Positions 51,390 to 60,767 are shown, counted from the first letter of the stretch. The stretch: DNA of 64,000 nt from Congregibacter brevis (GCF_045689245.1 NZ_CP136865.1:3162001-3226000); one strand, 5' to 3'. The notes: generated from the sequence alone by a model not told the origin. Numbers and translations: made by a program.

Positions 51390-52580
51390 GTGAACCCTGA
51401 TCTCGAGCTGCTAAACCCCTATCCCTTCGAGCGACTGGCTGACCTCCTTGAGGGGCACCCTCCTCCCGCAGATCGACGCCTGCTAAAACTGTCTATCGGC
51501 GAACCGCAGCATGCTCCGCCGGAGATTGTTGTGAAAGCACTTACAGACAATCTAGATCTTCTTGCCAAGTATCCAACCACCCGAGGCACACAGGCCTTGC
51601 GAGAGTCCCAAGCGCAATGGCTATGTAATCGTCACTCGCTGCGTACTGTGGATCCCGACAGCCAGGTGCTACCTGTAAATGGCACGCGAGAAGCCCTTTT
51701 TGCCATCGCGCAAACCTGCGTCGGACATCAGCAAAACGCTCTAGTAGGATCACCGAACCCCTTCTATCAAATCTACGAAGGCGCAGCGCTTCTCGCCGGG
51801 GGACAAAGCATTCTCCTGAATACCGATGAGAGCACGGGGTTCTTACCCGACCCAGAAGCCTTAAGTGTCCGGGAATGGGACGCAATGCGGCTCTTGTATC
51901 TCTGCTCTCCAAGCAATCCGACCGGGGCGGTCATGGATAGCCCGCTCTTGCAGCGATTTATTCAGAAAGCCATCGAGCATGACGTAGTTCTGGTTTCCGA
52001 CGAGTGTTACTCAGAGATTTACCCCGACGAGAATGCTGCCCCGACAGGATTGCTGGCGGCCTGCGCCGACATGGGCCACGATAGTTACAAGAACTGCATC
52101 AGCATGCACTCTCTGTCGAAGCGATCCAATCTCCCGGGCATGCGCTCCGGATTTGCGGCTGGCGACGCGGACATCATCGCCCAGTTTTTGCGCTATCGCG
52201 GTTATCACGGCTCTGCAATGCCACCTCACCATCAGGTGGCGAGCACAGTCGCCTGGAGTGACGAAGAACATGTCCTTGAAAATCGAGACCGTTACCGCGA
52301 AAAGTTCTCCGCAGTTCGTCACATACTCGACCCCGTGCTGGAGTTAAATAATCCCGCAGGCGCGTTCTACCTCTGGCCTCGAGTACCCATTGACGACGCA
52401 ACATTTGCACAGCGACTGCATGCTGAAGCTGGGGTTCTAGTACTTCCGGGCAGCTATCTGAGCCACGACAATGGTGGAGTTAACCCGGGTAAAGGTCGCG
52501 TGCGTATGGCGCTGGTGGCTGAACTGGAAGACTGTATCGAAGCCGCTGAGCGCATAGCTGGCTTTGTGCGTTGTCTGTAA
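51390..52580 (+). CDS. dapC: succinyldiaminopimelate transaminase
   Basis: PLP aminotransferase of the succinylase lysine/DAP pathway, 396 residues. The fold-type I layout is clear: LLYLCSPSNPTGAVMDSPLL (about 170-189), DECYSEIY (about 205) and the PLP lysine in SMHSLSKRSNLPGMRSGFAA (about 235-254). The start is a GTG at 51390, one base after the glnD stop. The assignment as DapC rather than another AAT family member rests on the dapD and dapE genes just downstream and the same order in Pseudomonas. Confidence 0.9.
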   Translation: MNPDLELLNPYPFERLADLLEGHPPPADRRLLKLSIGEPQHAPPEIVVKALTDNLDLLAKYPTTRGTQALRESQAQWLCNRHSLRTVDPDSQVLPVNGTREALFAIAQTCVGHQQNALVGSPNPFYQIYEGAALLAGGQSILLNTDESTGFLPDPEALSVREWDAMRLLYLCSPSNPTGAVMDSPLLQRFIQKAIEHDVVLVSDECYSEIYPDENAAPTGLLAACADMGHDSYKNCISMHSLSKRSNLPGMRSGFAAGDADIIAQFLRYRGYHGSAMPPHHQVASTVAWSDEEHVLENRDRYREKFSAVRHILDPVLELNNPAGAFYLWPRVPIDDATFAQRLHAEAGVLVLPGSYLSHDNGGVNPGKGRVRMALVAELEDCIEAAERIAGFVRCL

Positions 52581-52654
52581 CGGCATATGCAGCTCCAAAT
52601 ACAGCAGCATAGATAGTTGAACGCCTCCGTCGATCCCTTGAACGAAGCAAGTCA

Positions 52655-53308
52655 ATGCTAAAAGCCGAACGCGCCAGCTACATTCTGCAAAGACTGCAGG
52701 AGCTGTACCCGGAGACGCCGGTCCCTCTGGATCATAGCGATCCCTTTACATTACTCATCGCGGTACTCCTCAGTGCACAGTGCACCGACGAGCGGGTCAA
52801 TCAGGTGACCCCTGCACTGTTTGCCAGAGCCTCCACACCTCAAGCTATGTTGCTGCTTAGCGTCGAAGACATTCGTGCAATTATTCGGCCCTGCGGTCTA
52901 TCCCCCCAGAAGTCCAAAGCCATCGCCGGCTTGTCACAGATACTCATCGAGGAGCATGGTGGTGAAGTCCCCGAGGATATGGAGGCCTTAGAACGTTTAC
53001 CGGGGGTCGGCCATAAAACAGCTAGCGTAGTAATGTCTCAGGCCTTTGGCGTTCCAGCATTCCCGGTGGATACGCATATTCATCGCCTCGCCCAGCGCTG
53101 GGGTTTAAGCTCTGGAAAGAGTGTTGTGCAAACAGAGCGCGACCTTAAGAAACTCTTCCCCAAGGAACACTGGAACCGACTGCATTTGCAGATCATCTTC
53201 TACGGGAGAGAGTTCTGCAGTGCCCGAGGCTGTGATGGCCGAGTCTGCGAAATTTGCCAGCACTGTTATCCCAATAGGAAGAACCCCAAGGTCACCCGCA
53301 AAGCTTAG
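52655..53308 (+). CDS. nth: endonuclease III with an atypical iron-sulfur cysteine pattern
   Basis: DNA glycosylase/AP lyase for oxidised pyrimidines. The helix-hairpin-helix LPGVGHKTASVVMSQAF contains the catalytic Lys121, and Asp139 follows in PVDTHIHRLAQRWG. The 217-residue length fits. The C-terminal cluster region reads FCSARGCDGRVCEICQHCYP with Cys at 188, 193, 198, 201 and 204, not the usual Cx6Cx2Cx5C. The neighbourhood (dapC, ArsC-like gene, dapD) also differs from the rnf-nth arrangement common in gammaproteobacteria. Confidence 0.9.
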   Translation: MLKAERASYILQRLQELYPETPVPLDHSDPFTLLIAVLLSAQCTDERVNQVTPALFARASTPQAMLLLSVEDIRAIIRPCGLSPQKSKAIAGLSQILIEEHGGEVPEDMEALERLPGVGHKTASVVMSQAFGVPAFPVDTHIHRLAQRWGLSSGKSVVQTERDLKKLFPKEHWNRLHLQIIFYGREFCSARGCDGRVCEICQHCYPNRKNPKVTRKA

Positions 53309-53350
53309 GGATATTTGCTATATTCCCCGCCCTTTTACGGGGTATAGAAA

Positions 53351-53698
53351 ATGACGATCACGCTTTATGGCATCAGTAATTGCGACACCGTGCGTAAAGC
53401 TCGTCGCTGGTTGGATACTCAAGGCATCGACTACGACTTTCACGACTTTCGTAAGGACGGATTGGAGCTGGCGACCGTTGAGCGCTGGCTCGAAACGGAG
53501 AGTTGGGACAAAGTCATTAATCGTCGCAGCACTAGCTGGAAGGCACTCGCGGTGGATGCCCGCGAATCTATGGATCGAGATTCCGCGGCAGCCGCGGCGA
53601 TAGAGTCACCGACGCTCATCAAGCGTCCGGTGCTGGAGACCGACAAGCTACTGGAATTCGGATTCAGTGAATCGCGCTTCGCAACGCTACTGGGCTGA
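53351..53698 (+). CDS. ArsC/Spx-family protein (YffB-like)
   Basis: This 115-residue thioredoxin-fold protein begins MTITLYGISNCDTVRKARRW, with the single active-site Cys followed by the conserved Arg, and has IKRPVLETDKLLEFGF at the end, as in YffB and ArsC. It lacks the second and third arginines expected of a true arsenate reductase as far as I can judge, and no ars genes are nearby, so a glutathione-linked reductase or stress role is more likely. YffB genes often stand next to dapE or dapD, as here. Confidence 0.87.
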   Translation: MTITLYGISNCDTVRKARRWLDTQGIDYDFHDFRKDGLELATVERWLETESWDKVINRRSTSWKALAVDARESMDRDSAAAAAIESPTLIKRPVLETDKLLEFGFSESRFATLLG

Positions 53699-53730
53699 GC
53701 CCAGCACATTTACATTTAGGAGATTTAGGG

Positions 53731-54744
53731 ATGGACGCATACGCACTAGGCCTCGGCCTCGGAACCCAGGACCGGGACGGAAACTGGCTGGACGTATTTT
53801 TCCCTATGCCAGTACTAACGCCCCCACCTTCACTCGTAGCCTGCTTTGGAGAACTCGCATCTGACAAAGTGCTGAGCCAGGACGACCTCCAGGCTCTGGC
53901 AAACGAGTGCGATGCCGCGGGACACGGCGACCTGGCATCTCTGGCACGGAGGATCGGAGACAGCGACCAACCTGGAGTTGCAGTTTGTTTAAGAGAGGAT
54001 GTGGCACCAGATACCGTGCCGGCGGCATATTTAAAGCTCCATCTTCTCTCGCACCGACTCGTAAAGCCGCAGGAGACTGCACTTCAGGGCGTTTTCGGTG
54101 TGCTCCCCAATGTGGCCTGGACTGATAGAGGTGCCATTGCTCTTGGAGAGCTGGCAGAGCAACAGCTGGACGCGCGGCTGCGCGGTGAGGTTCTGGAAGT
54201 TAGCTGCGTCGACAAATTCCCTAAGATGACCAACTACGTCGTACCTGGGGGTGTGCGTATTGCGCACACGGCCAGGGTTCGTCTGGGCGCCTATGTCGGC
54301 GAAGGCACGACGGTTATGCATGAAGGATTCATCAACTTCAATGCGGGCACCATCGGTCCGGGCATGATTGAGGGGCGCGTATCCGCCGGAGTGCTTGTGG
54401 GCGCAGATTCAGATTTGGGCGGTGGAAGCTCGACCATGGGGACGCTCTCAGGCGGCGGCAACATTATTATTTCGGTGGGCAAGCAGTGTCTCATCGGCGC
54501 TAATGCCGGAATAGGTATCCCGCTAGGCGATCGCTGCATCGTTGAGTCAGGTCTGTATGTCACCTCGGGCACAAAAGTAACGATGCTCGACGCCGGCGGA
54601 TCAGTCACCGAGACTCTTGCCGCACGCAATCTCCAGGGAATGTCCGACCTACTGTTTCGCCGCAATAGCCTAAACGGCGCCGTCGAATGCCTTACCAACA
54701 AAACCTCGGTACAACTTAACGCCGAACTCCATGCCAATGACTAA
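53731..54744 (+). CDS. dapD: tetrahydrodipicolinate N-succinyltransferase (long form)
   Basis: Succinylates tetrahydrodipicolinate in DAP and lysine synthesis. The 337-residue product is the longer DapD type found in Pseudomonas and relatives (E. coli form 274 aa). Its C-terminal half is a left-handed beta-helix: RIAHTARVRLGAYVGEGTTV, INFNAGTIGPGMIEGRVSAG and SDLGGGSSTMGTLSGGGNII. Start ATG has AGGAG 10 bases upstream. It lies between the YffB-like gene and dapE, in one transcription unit. Confidence 0.95.
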   Translation: MDAYALGLGLGTQDRDGNWLDVFFPMPVLTPPPSLVACFGELASDKVLSQDDLQALANECDAAGHGDLASLARRIGDSDQPGVAVCLREDVAPDTVPAAYLKLHLLSHRLVKPQETALQGVFGVLPNVAWTDRGAIALGELAEQQLDARLRGEVLEVSCVDKFPKMTNYVVPGGVRIAHTARVRLGAYVGEGTTVMHEGFINFNAGTIGPGMIEGRVSAGVLVGADSDLGGGSSTMGTLSGGGNIIISVGKQCLIGANAGIGIPLGDRCIVESGLYVTSGTKVTMLDAGGSVTETLAARNLQGMSDLLFRRNSLNGAVECLTNKTSVQLNAELHAND

Positions 54745-54758
54745 AGTGCAAAGCAGCC

Positions 54759-55925
54759 ATGCCTGAGACGATGCAAACTACAGCTTTGAGCGACGGCACC
54801 TTCGAACTTGCCTGTGAACTTATCGCTCGTGCCTCGGTGACGCCGGAAGATGCCGGTTGCCAAAGATTGATGATGCAGCGCCTCGAGACTCTCGGCTTTC
54901 GCTGTACGCCCCTCCCCTTCGGCGACACAGAGAATTTCTGGGCCGAGTGGGGCAGTGAAGGCCCCTTACTCGTGTTTGCTGGCCATACTGATGTGGTACC
55001 CCCGGGCCCCCTGAACGAATGGGAAAGTGACCCCTATCTGCCCACGGTCCGCGATGGGCATCTTTATGGCCGCGGCGCGGCCGATATGAAGGGAAGCTTG
55101 GCTGCAATGGTCACCGCCTGTGAAAGCTTCCTGAGAAACTGTGAAGAAGACAATCGCGACCCGCGCGGCCGGATAGGCTTTCTTATCACGTCTGATGAGG
55201 AAGGCCCTGCCATCAATGGCACGGTGCGAGTGATGGAGTGGCTAAACGAGCATAAGATCGACATTGACTACTGTGTGGTGGGTGAGCCATCCAGCGCGGA
55301 GGTTTTGGGAGATACCATTAAAAACGGTCGGCGCGGCTCTCTGAATGGCGCCGTGAAGCTACTGGGTCGTCAAGGCCACGTGGCCTACCCCCAACATGCC
55401 GACAACCCCTTGCACCGTGCCCTACCCGCCTTACAGGAATTGGTGACGCGGCAGTGGGATGAAGGCAATGAGTACTTTCCAGCTACCAGCTTTCAGATCA
55501 CCAACTTTCACAGTGGTACTGGAGTCACCAATGTAATCCCCGGGCATGCAGAGCTACTCATTAACTTTCGCTTCTCCACGGAACAAACGGCTGAAGGCCT
55601 ACAAACTGCGGTAGAGGCGATTCTCGAGAAGCATGCAGTGAATGCGGAGATTCAATGGAACCTGAGTGGCAACCCCTTTATCACCGGCGAAGGGGCACTA
55701 ACAGAGGCCTGCCGGGCCGCGGTGCGCGCCGTAGATGGTGTTGAGACCGCGCTATCAACCAGCGGCGGCACTTCGGATGGACGGTTTATCGCCCCCTATG
55801 GAGCACAACTCGTCGAGTTGGGACCGATTAACGCCAGCATTCATCGCGTCAACGAGCGCGTAAAAGTCGATGATCTGGCAAAGTTGTCAACAATGTACCA
55901 GGGCATCCTCACTCGTTTGCTATAG
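54759..55925 (+). CDS. dapE: succinyl-diaminopimelate desuccinylase
   Basis: Di-zinc M20 hydrolase releasing LL-DAP from N-succinyl-DAP. The 388-residue protein has the zinc ligands and catalytic residues in LLVFAGHTDVVPPGPLNEW, LYGRGAADMKGSLAAMV and LITSDEEGPAINGT, and the C-terminal STSGGTSDGRFIAPYGAQLV. Length is near E. coli DapE (375). The start at 54759 lies 14 bp after dapD; a second Met at 54771 is possible. It is the last gene of the map-to-dapE run. Confidence 0.95.
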   Translation: MPETMQTTALSDGTFELACELIARASVTPEDAGCQRLMMQRLETLGFRCTPLPFGDTENFWAEWGSEGPLLVFAGHTDVVPPGPLNEWESDPYLPTVRDGHLYGRGAADMKGSLAAMVTACESFLRNCEEDNRDPRGRIGFLITSDEEGPAINGTVRVMEWLNEHKIDIDYCVVGEPSSAEVLGDTIKNGRRGSLNGAVKLLGRQGHVAYPQHADNPLHRALPALQELVTRQWDEGNEYFPATSFQITNFHSGTGVTNVIPGHAELLINFRFSTEQTAEGLQTAVEAILEKHAVNAEIQWNLSGNPFITGEGALTEACRAAVRAVDGVETALSTSGGTSDGRFIAPYGAQLVELGPINASIHRVNERVKVDDLAKLSTMYQGILTRLL

Positions 55926-56023
55926 GCACCTGTCGTCCCGAACGAGCCGGACCCACGAGCTTCGGGGAGCATATAAAACCTCCTCGAAAGCCTCCTCGCT
56001 CAAACGCTAGAGGCCACCAGGGA

Positions 56024-56791
56024 CTAGCTCGGATAGTGCAAATCCGCTCGCAGGGCGTCCATCTCCCGCGCGACAATTTTGCGGTTGTGCTCACCGGAGA
56101 CTACCAGCCATTGATCCGCATCATTCGCAATCGCCGCGAGACTCTCAGCGACCACTTCATCAGCCTCCATCCAAAGCGTGTCCGGCACAATACTGACGTC
56201 GAAGTCGGCCATGGTTTCACGACTATGAATCTCCGAGCGTGTATAGCCGGGGCAGAGACACTGCACTCGCAAACCACTCGCTTTGAGTTCCTGACGAAGC
56301 GCGCGGGTAAAACTCACCAAGAAGGCCTTGGTTGCGCCATAGGCCGCTACATTGGGAGTACTTACCAGGCCTGCAACGGAAGCGACGTTGATAACCGCGC
56401 CACTGCCTTGCTCGATCATCGCCGGTAGCGCCGCCCTCGTTAGCACCATTGTTGCCTCATTATGAAGACGCAGCATGCCGAGCTCGTCATCCAGATCGCT
56501 GGCCGCATAGGGACCTATGGTCGAGTAGCCGGCATTGTTTACCAGTAAATCAACGGCCGGGCCCTGACGAATAGCCTCCACCACCCGAGCCTGACCCTCG
56601 GTCGTCGCAAGGTCTGCCTCGATCGTTTCGAGCGCGCACTGATTCTCAAGCTCTTTCGCGAGTTCCCGAAGACGATCACCGCGCCGCGCCACAACCAACA
56701 TGCTGTCACAGCGCTGCGCCAGCTGCCGTACATAGGCATCCCCGAGTCCCGCTGATGCTCCCGTTACGACTGCGTGAAAATTTTTACTCAC
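56024..56791 (-). CDS. short-chain dehydrogenase/reductase
   Basis: This 255-residue Rossmann enzyme of the classical SDR family has the cofactor motif VVTGASAGLGDAYVRQLAQR (Gly-rich loop at 10-16), LLVNNAGYSTIGPY (about 82) and the catalytic Ser, Tyr-x3-Lys in AAYGATKAFLVSFTRALRQE (Tyr near 150). The basic residues after strand 2 (VVARRGDRL) suggest NADP(H). The start is a GTG at 56791 with AGGGGA about 8 bases upstream. The substrate is unknown and neighbours give no lead. Confidence 0.88.
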   Translation of the reverse strand: MSKNFHAVVTGASAGLGDAYVRQLAQRCDSMLVVARRGDRLRELAKELENQCALETIEADLATTEGQARVVEAIRQGPAVDLLVNNAGYSTIGPYAASDLDDELGMLRLHNEATMVLTRAALPAMIEQGSGAVINVASVAGLVSTPNVAAYGATKAFLVSFTRALRQELKASGLRVQCLCPGYTRSEIHSRETMADFDVSIVPDTLWMEADEVVAESLAAIANDADQWLVVSGEHNRKIVAREMDALRADLHYPS

Positions 56792-56834
56792 TGTTCTATT
56801 CCCCTTTTTATTGCTCTACCAAAGGTTTCATCTC

Positions 56835-57701
56835 CTAGGAGACGGGATACACATCGAAGCGCACAGACTTACCACTCAAGGAATGCCCGGGTGATGGACC
56901 TCCTATCTCCGGCGCTCGACGAGGGCGCTTGACCACAACTCGCCGCACCTCCTGAGCTCTAGCCCAGGCCAACAGAGCGGAATCATAGGCCTCACGAGCA
57001 AGGTCGCCGTTTGCGCCTACACCACCCATTTCCCCGTCCGGCTGCAAAGATTCGGGGATTTGAGTAGCCAAAAGCTGATGAAGCACCTGCATCTCCTTGG
57101 CAGGTGCGGCTCGGCGGTCCAGGGGAAACATGGGGTCCAGGTAGATGACCTCCACGGCTTCCAATACCGAGAACTTGAGTGTTTGTGCGTCTTGAGGATG
57201 AAGTTTCATGCGTGCAACGACGGATGCAAGCCATGTATCCTCGGATGCAGCCGCTCGTGCCAGGGCATCCTCAAAAAGAAGCGCCATAGCTAAATCGCGC
57301 TCACAAACGTCAACCCTGCAACCCAGATCCGCAAGCAAGAAAGCGTCTCGCCCAAAACCTCCGGTCGCATCAAGCACACTCGGGGCGTGTGCTTGCTTCC
57401 AGCCCACAGCCTTTCCCAAAAGTTCGTTGTGACCAGAGCGACGTCGGTTGGCCATAGATTTGTCTGCAAAATCCACAGTCACCGCGCCCGGAACATCACG
57501 GCCAGTTAACTGAATCGCGGGGACATTGCCTTTAAATTGAATGACTGCGTGACCCGGCTCGAGATCTTTAGCGCACGTCGACGCGTCTAAAAGAGGAACT
57601 GCCAAGTGTTCAGCAAAGCGCTGTGCGCGGTCATGTTCGTTCAAAGAGACCGCTGATTCACCGACTGAAAACGCCTCTTGCGCCGCCGGGATCACACCCA
57701 C
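56835..57701 (-). CDS. rsmJ: 16S rRNA (guanine-1516-N2)-methyltransferase RsmJ
   Basis: Methylates G1516 of 16S rRNA. The 288-residue product has VDFADKSMANRRRSGHNELL (about residues 75-94), the AdoMet motif SVLDATGGFGRDAFLLADLG (about 108-127) and the catalytic-region EVIYLDPMFPLDRRAAPAKE. These match RsmJ (YhiQ). It overlaps the cyclase-like gene by 10 bp and is the last gene of that operon; E. coli rsmJ has a different neighbourhood. Confidence 0.92.
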   Translation of the reverse strand: MGVIPAAQEAFSVGESAVSLNEHDRAQRFAEHLAVPLLDASTCAKDLEPGHAVIQFKGNVPAIQLTGRDVPGAVTVDFADKSMANRRRSGHNELLGKAVGWKQAHAPSVLDATGGFGRDAFLLADLGCRVDVCERDLAMALLFEDALARAAASEDTWLASVVARMKLHPQDAQTLKFSVLEAVEVIYLDPMFPLDRRAAPAKEMQVLHQLLATQIPESLQPDGEMGGVGANGDLAREAYDSALLAWARAQEVRRVVVKRPRRAPEIGGPSPGHSLSGKSVRFDVYPVS

Positions 57702-58861
57702 CAGGAATCGGATTTGCCGTTTCCTCGAGGCGCGTTCTTCTCCAAAGCCTCACTAAACTCTTCGGGGGTCATGCCCAGGGTCAGCGTGGAATCGTCAAAC
57801 TCCAACTCGCCTTGCAAATTGTAAGCGTGATGCTTGATTCCGTGCTTGTCGGTGATACTCACATCCAGAGGCTGCCCTTCGGCATCTTCAGAGGCGTCTC
57901 GGGACAACCAGTTGCGCAGAGAGCGCAAAGGTTTGCCCATGAGCGTAAGACCTTCCAGAGCCTTGGCGGCTTCAGCGCAGCTTTTCACAAACTCGGCGCT
58001 TCCATGCTCTTCACCGGCACAGGCACCGAAGTCGCCGAGCATCACCTGTCCCGGCAATGTTCTCTCCAGAATTCGAGCCAGCTCTATAGTCACATCACCC
58101 ACGATGTAGCTAAATACAGTAGGGTTTACACCCTCGGCCTGATAGAGCTCATAGTGACTACCAATATGGAATGCCGCCCTGATCACTGGCACCGTATTAC
58201 CCCGGGAGGCAGCCCGCGCTAGAGCATTGTCCGCCAAGACCAGCTGCAAAAACAAAAACAGCTCTTGGTCAGATTGGGGATGATTATCGCGGTTCCACAC
58301 GTAGTAGCCGTCGCCCGTCGTAGTGCGAGCAAAATTAATCTCCATGCCCCGCGCCGCGAGCTTGTTATAAACGGAGTTCATAGAGTAAGAAAGGCTGTTC
58401 AGCTGACTCGCTTGTTCGAAAGAACTAAACAATGAGAAATCTGCAATATCAAAGAGCAGAACACCTCGACGCTCAACAAAGCTCAGGCCATAGCGTCGAA
58501 TAATCTCTTCAACGCCGCGCATAACAGCAATAGATTCATCCAGGGGATTCTCAAGCTTGATGAACGTGGGCGAAACACTGAGGCGAACTGCCACAGCGAA
58601 CAATTCCTCGCGGCTCTTGCGACGCCGACCCGAGATTAAGGCCCGTATATAGTTTTCGTTTTCAGTGGAGACTTCTGGGTCATCGCGATGGGCACAATAG
58701 TTTCCCAAGAAGTAGTGCGGCACAAAAATCACCAGCAGCCCCCGCTCATCCCAGCACCAGCACAACACAATGCTTTGGCCAAGGCGCCATTGTTTGCGCA
58801 GGGTCTTCTCCAGATTTTGCAGGTTCCCTCGCTGAACAATACTGATGGGGTCTTTAGACAC
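57692..58861 (-). CDS. class III nucleotidyl cyclase homologue, probably catalytically altered
   Basis: This 389-residue protein has an N-terminal region (1-125) I do not recognise, and a class III adenylate/guanylate cyclase-like domain (about 130-290). The metal-binding aspartates are present: Asp138 in VLLFDIADFSLFSSF and Asp184 in ARTTTGDGYYVW. The purine-selecting Lys before GDG is not conserved, and the Asn of the usual VNxAAR is missing (GDVTIELAR, 255-263), although the Arg263 position is kept. It may make no cAMP. The start is a GTG with GAGG upstream. It lies between the MBL gene and rsmJ, overlapping the latter. Confidence 0.7.
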   Translation of the reverse strand: MSKDPISIVQRGNLQNLEKTLRKQWRLGQSIVLCWCWDERGLLVIFVPHYFLGNYCAHRDDPEVSTENENYIRALISGRRRKSREELFAVAVRLSVSPTFIKLENPLDESIAVMRGVEEIIRRYGLSFVERRGVLLFDIADFSLFSSFEQASQLNSLSYSMNSVYNKLAARGMEINFARTTTGDGYYVWNRDNHPQSDQELFLFLQLVLADNALARAASRGNTVPVIRAAFHIGSHYELYQAEGVNPTVFSYIVGDVTIELARILERTLPGQVMLGDFGACAGEEHGSAEFVKSCAEAAKALEGLTLMGKPLRSLRNWLSRDASEDAEGQPLDVSITDKHGIKHHAYNLQGELEFDDSTLTLGMTPEEFSEALEKNAPRGNGKSDSWWV

Positions 58862-58929
58862 TGTAGCCTCGTGAAAAGTGAGCAGAGATAGTATGCACTC
58901 TCGGCGCCGTGAGACGCCAGTAATGGCAT

Positions 58930-59730
58930 CTAGATAGGTTCAAGGTGCCTGCCCTCGAACGGCTTCCTGACGGAAGGCTCTATCCAGTCAAAGCCATCAG
59001 CCTGCGTCGCCCACACCGTTTTATCCAGCAACGCGGGATCCAGCTCGCGCAGCTGAGTCTCCACACTCTCGCGACTGTTGTTTTTCTCACTGATGTGAGC
59101 AATAGCGAGATGCTTCAGACGAGAGAGGTTCAGTTGCGCCAAGAACTCCGCGGCCTGCGTGTTGGACAGGTGCCCCCAATCTCCCCCGACCCGCCGTTTG
59201 AGCGAGATCGGATAAGGGCCGTCTGCCAGGAGTCTGCGATCGTGATTAAACTCAAGGAGCAGCAAATCACAGTCATCAAAGGCATTTCGCACGTGAGACG
59301 TGACAGACCCCAAGTCGGTCAGTACACCGGCACGCTGATCGGCGTACTCAAAACAATACTGCACCGGCTCCCGTGCGTCGTGAGGCACGGTCACGGCCTG
59401 AACTTTAAAGGCCCCAATATGAAGCTGGGTATCGCCGTTGAAGGTCCGTACTTGCGGGCAATTTGACACCCGACCACTAGCCAGTGTGCCATGAGTGAGA
59501 TAGACCGGGATGTCGCAGTGTCTCGCTAGGGCCGCAACTCCACTGGAATGGTCGCTGTGCTCATGAGTAACGAGGATAGCGTCGAGGTCTGAGAGATCGA
59601 AGTCCCTTTGTGCGGCGCGACGCTGAATTTCCCGCAGGCTAAATCCACAATCCACTAAGACACAGCTCTCATCGGCCTGCAGAAGGGTCGCGTTGCCTCG
59701 GCTACCGCTCCCCAATGACGCCATCCTCAC
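58930..59730 (-). CDS. metallo-beta-lactamase fold hydrolase (YycJ/WalJ-like)
   Basis: This 266-residue protein starts at a GTG (59730) with the family opening MRMASLGSGSRGNATLLQAD; beginning at the ATG at 59724 would lose part of this. The zinc site THEHSDH is at 55-61, and further ligands lie in VPHDAR (about 115) and VLTDLGSV. Family members are predicted exonucleases or cell-wall related; the function of the gammaproteobacterial form is not settled. It shares one base with the bamC stop, the arrangement seen in Pseudomonas (dapA-nlpB-MBL). Confidence 0.88.
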   Translation of the reverse strand: MRMASLGSGSRGNATLLQADESCVLVDCGFSLREIQRRAAQRDFDLSDLDAILVTHEHSDHSSGVAALARHCDIPVYLTHGTLASGRVSNCPQVRTFNGDTQLHIGAFKVQAVTVPHDAREPVQYCFEYADQRAGVLTDLGSVTSHVRNAFDDCDLLLLEFNHDRRLLADGPYPISLKRRVGGDWGHLSNTQAAEFLAQLNLSRLKHLAIAHISEKNNSRESVETQLRELDPALLDKTVWATQADGFDWIEPSVRKPFEGRHLEPI

Positions 59731-60767
59731 TAGTTGATGTTGCCCTTGATCAGTACCAACAGCGCGTCCATCTGCTCCCGTGACAGGGGTTCACCACCTT
59801 CTTCAAAAGCCATACGAATAAGCATTGTCTCAGGGGATTGTGTTTCGACATCAAGGATTAACGGGACGCCCTCGGCAGGGTGCTCGTCGTCGTCTCCCAA
59901 CCAGGCAAACCAACTCGAGCCTTCCTCTTCTTCGTCGCCTACGTAGCGCACGTAGTAACGACCTTCACTACGATTACGATCAGTAATATCAAAACCAGAG
60001 AGGTCTAGCGATCGAGCGACCGAGGCCCAGGCGCGATCGAAAGGCAGCTCCAGAAGAATGAAGCCTCCCTGATCGTCATCGCCCAAAGATACCTTACCGC
60101 CCGCACTGATGGATTGCTCGGCCATCATCGATACCGGCGCAGTGTCCGCGCTGTTCGCAACGTATTGAGCAACGCCTCGCAGCATTTCCGATTCGAGGAA
60201 AAAATCGTCGGATTGTGCCGGCCAGTCACTCGCCGTACTGCTTTGGAACATTTGCAGGACATGTAGCTCGCTGTTGCCACGCTGCACACCGCGCTCTACC
60301 CGAAACTGAAACCGTGTAGGCCGAGGGTTTTCCTCAAGCGTTAGATACGTGGACTCAATGATTCCTGCCCGAGCGTCCATACGCGCAATATCAATATTTG
60401 CCGCAGAGAGAAAGCTGCGTAACTGCGGCCACAATTGCCCCGGAGCGATAGCAACCAGTGCCCAGGTATCATCGCCGAGCTTCTGAATCCGCACCAACTG
60501 ATCAGCGCTTGCAGAAACCAGGGGTGCGGGACGAGGAACCTTGTCAGGATCGTCAAACTGGGGGTCACTCTCGATCTTGGGAATGGGGTAAATGTCTACA
60601 AACTCATCAGAAGACGTTCCGTTGGGCAGGCTTATGGGAGGCATCTCCTGAGCTTCTCGATAGTCTCCAGCCGAGTCACGAAAGAAACCCTTGTCGCCAA
60701 ACAGATATCCACATGCGGTGACAGGTGCCAATAGCAGCAACAGGCTACACAGCTTCAGGTATTTCAT
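59730..60767 (-). CDS. bamC: outer-membrane assembly lipoprotein BamC
   Basis: Accessory lipoprotein of the BAM complex. The 345-residue product has a lipoprotein signal with lipobox VTAC (Cys19) and the BamC start GYLFGDKGFFRDSAGDYREA, the extended region that lies along BamD. Two helix-grip domains follow (about 95-215 and 220-340). The ATG overlaps the dapA stop (ATGA), the common dapA-bamC pairing. Confidence 0.93.
   Translation of the reverse strand: MKYLKLCSLLLLLAPVTACGYLFGDKGFFRDSAGDYREAQEMPPISLPNGTSSDEFVDIYPIPKIESDPQFDDPDKVPRPAPLVSASADQLVRIQKLGDDTWALVAIAPGQLWPQLRSFLSAANIDIARMDARAGIIESTYLTLEENPRPTRFQFRVERGVQRGNSELHVLQMFQSSTASDWPAQSDDFFLESEMLRGVAQYVANSADTAPVSMMAEQSISAGGKVSLGDDDQGGFILLELPFDRAWASVARSLDLSGFDITDRNRSEGRYYVRYVGDEEEEGSSWFAWLGDDDEHPAEGVPLILDVETQSPETMLIRMAFEEGGEPLSREQMDALLVLIKGNIN

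Noticed and set aside
53351..53698. Arsenate reductase as part of an arsenic resistance island
   Set aside because: Sequence and context (between nth and dapD) fit YffB, and no arsB, arsR or arsH is nearby.
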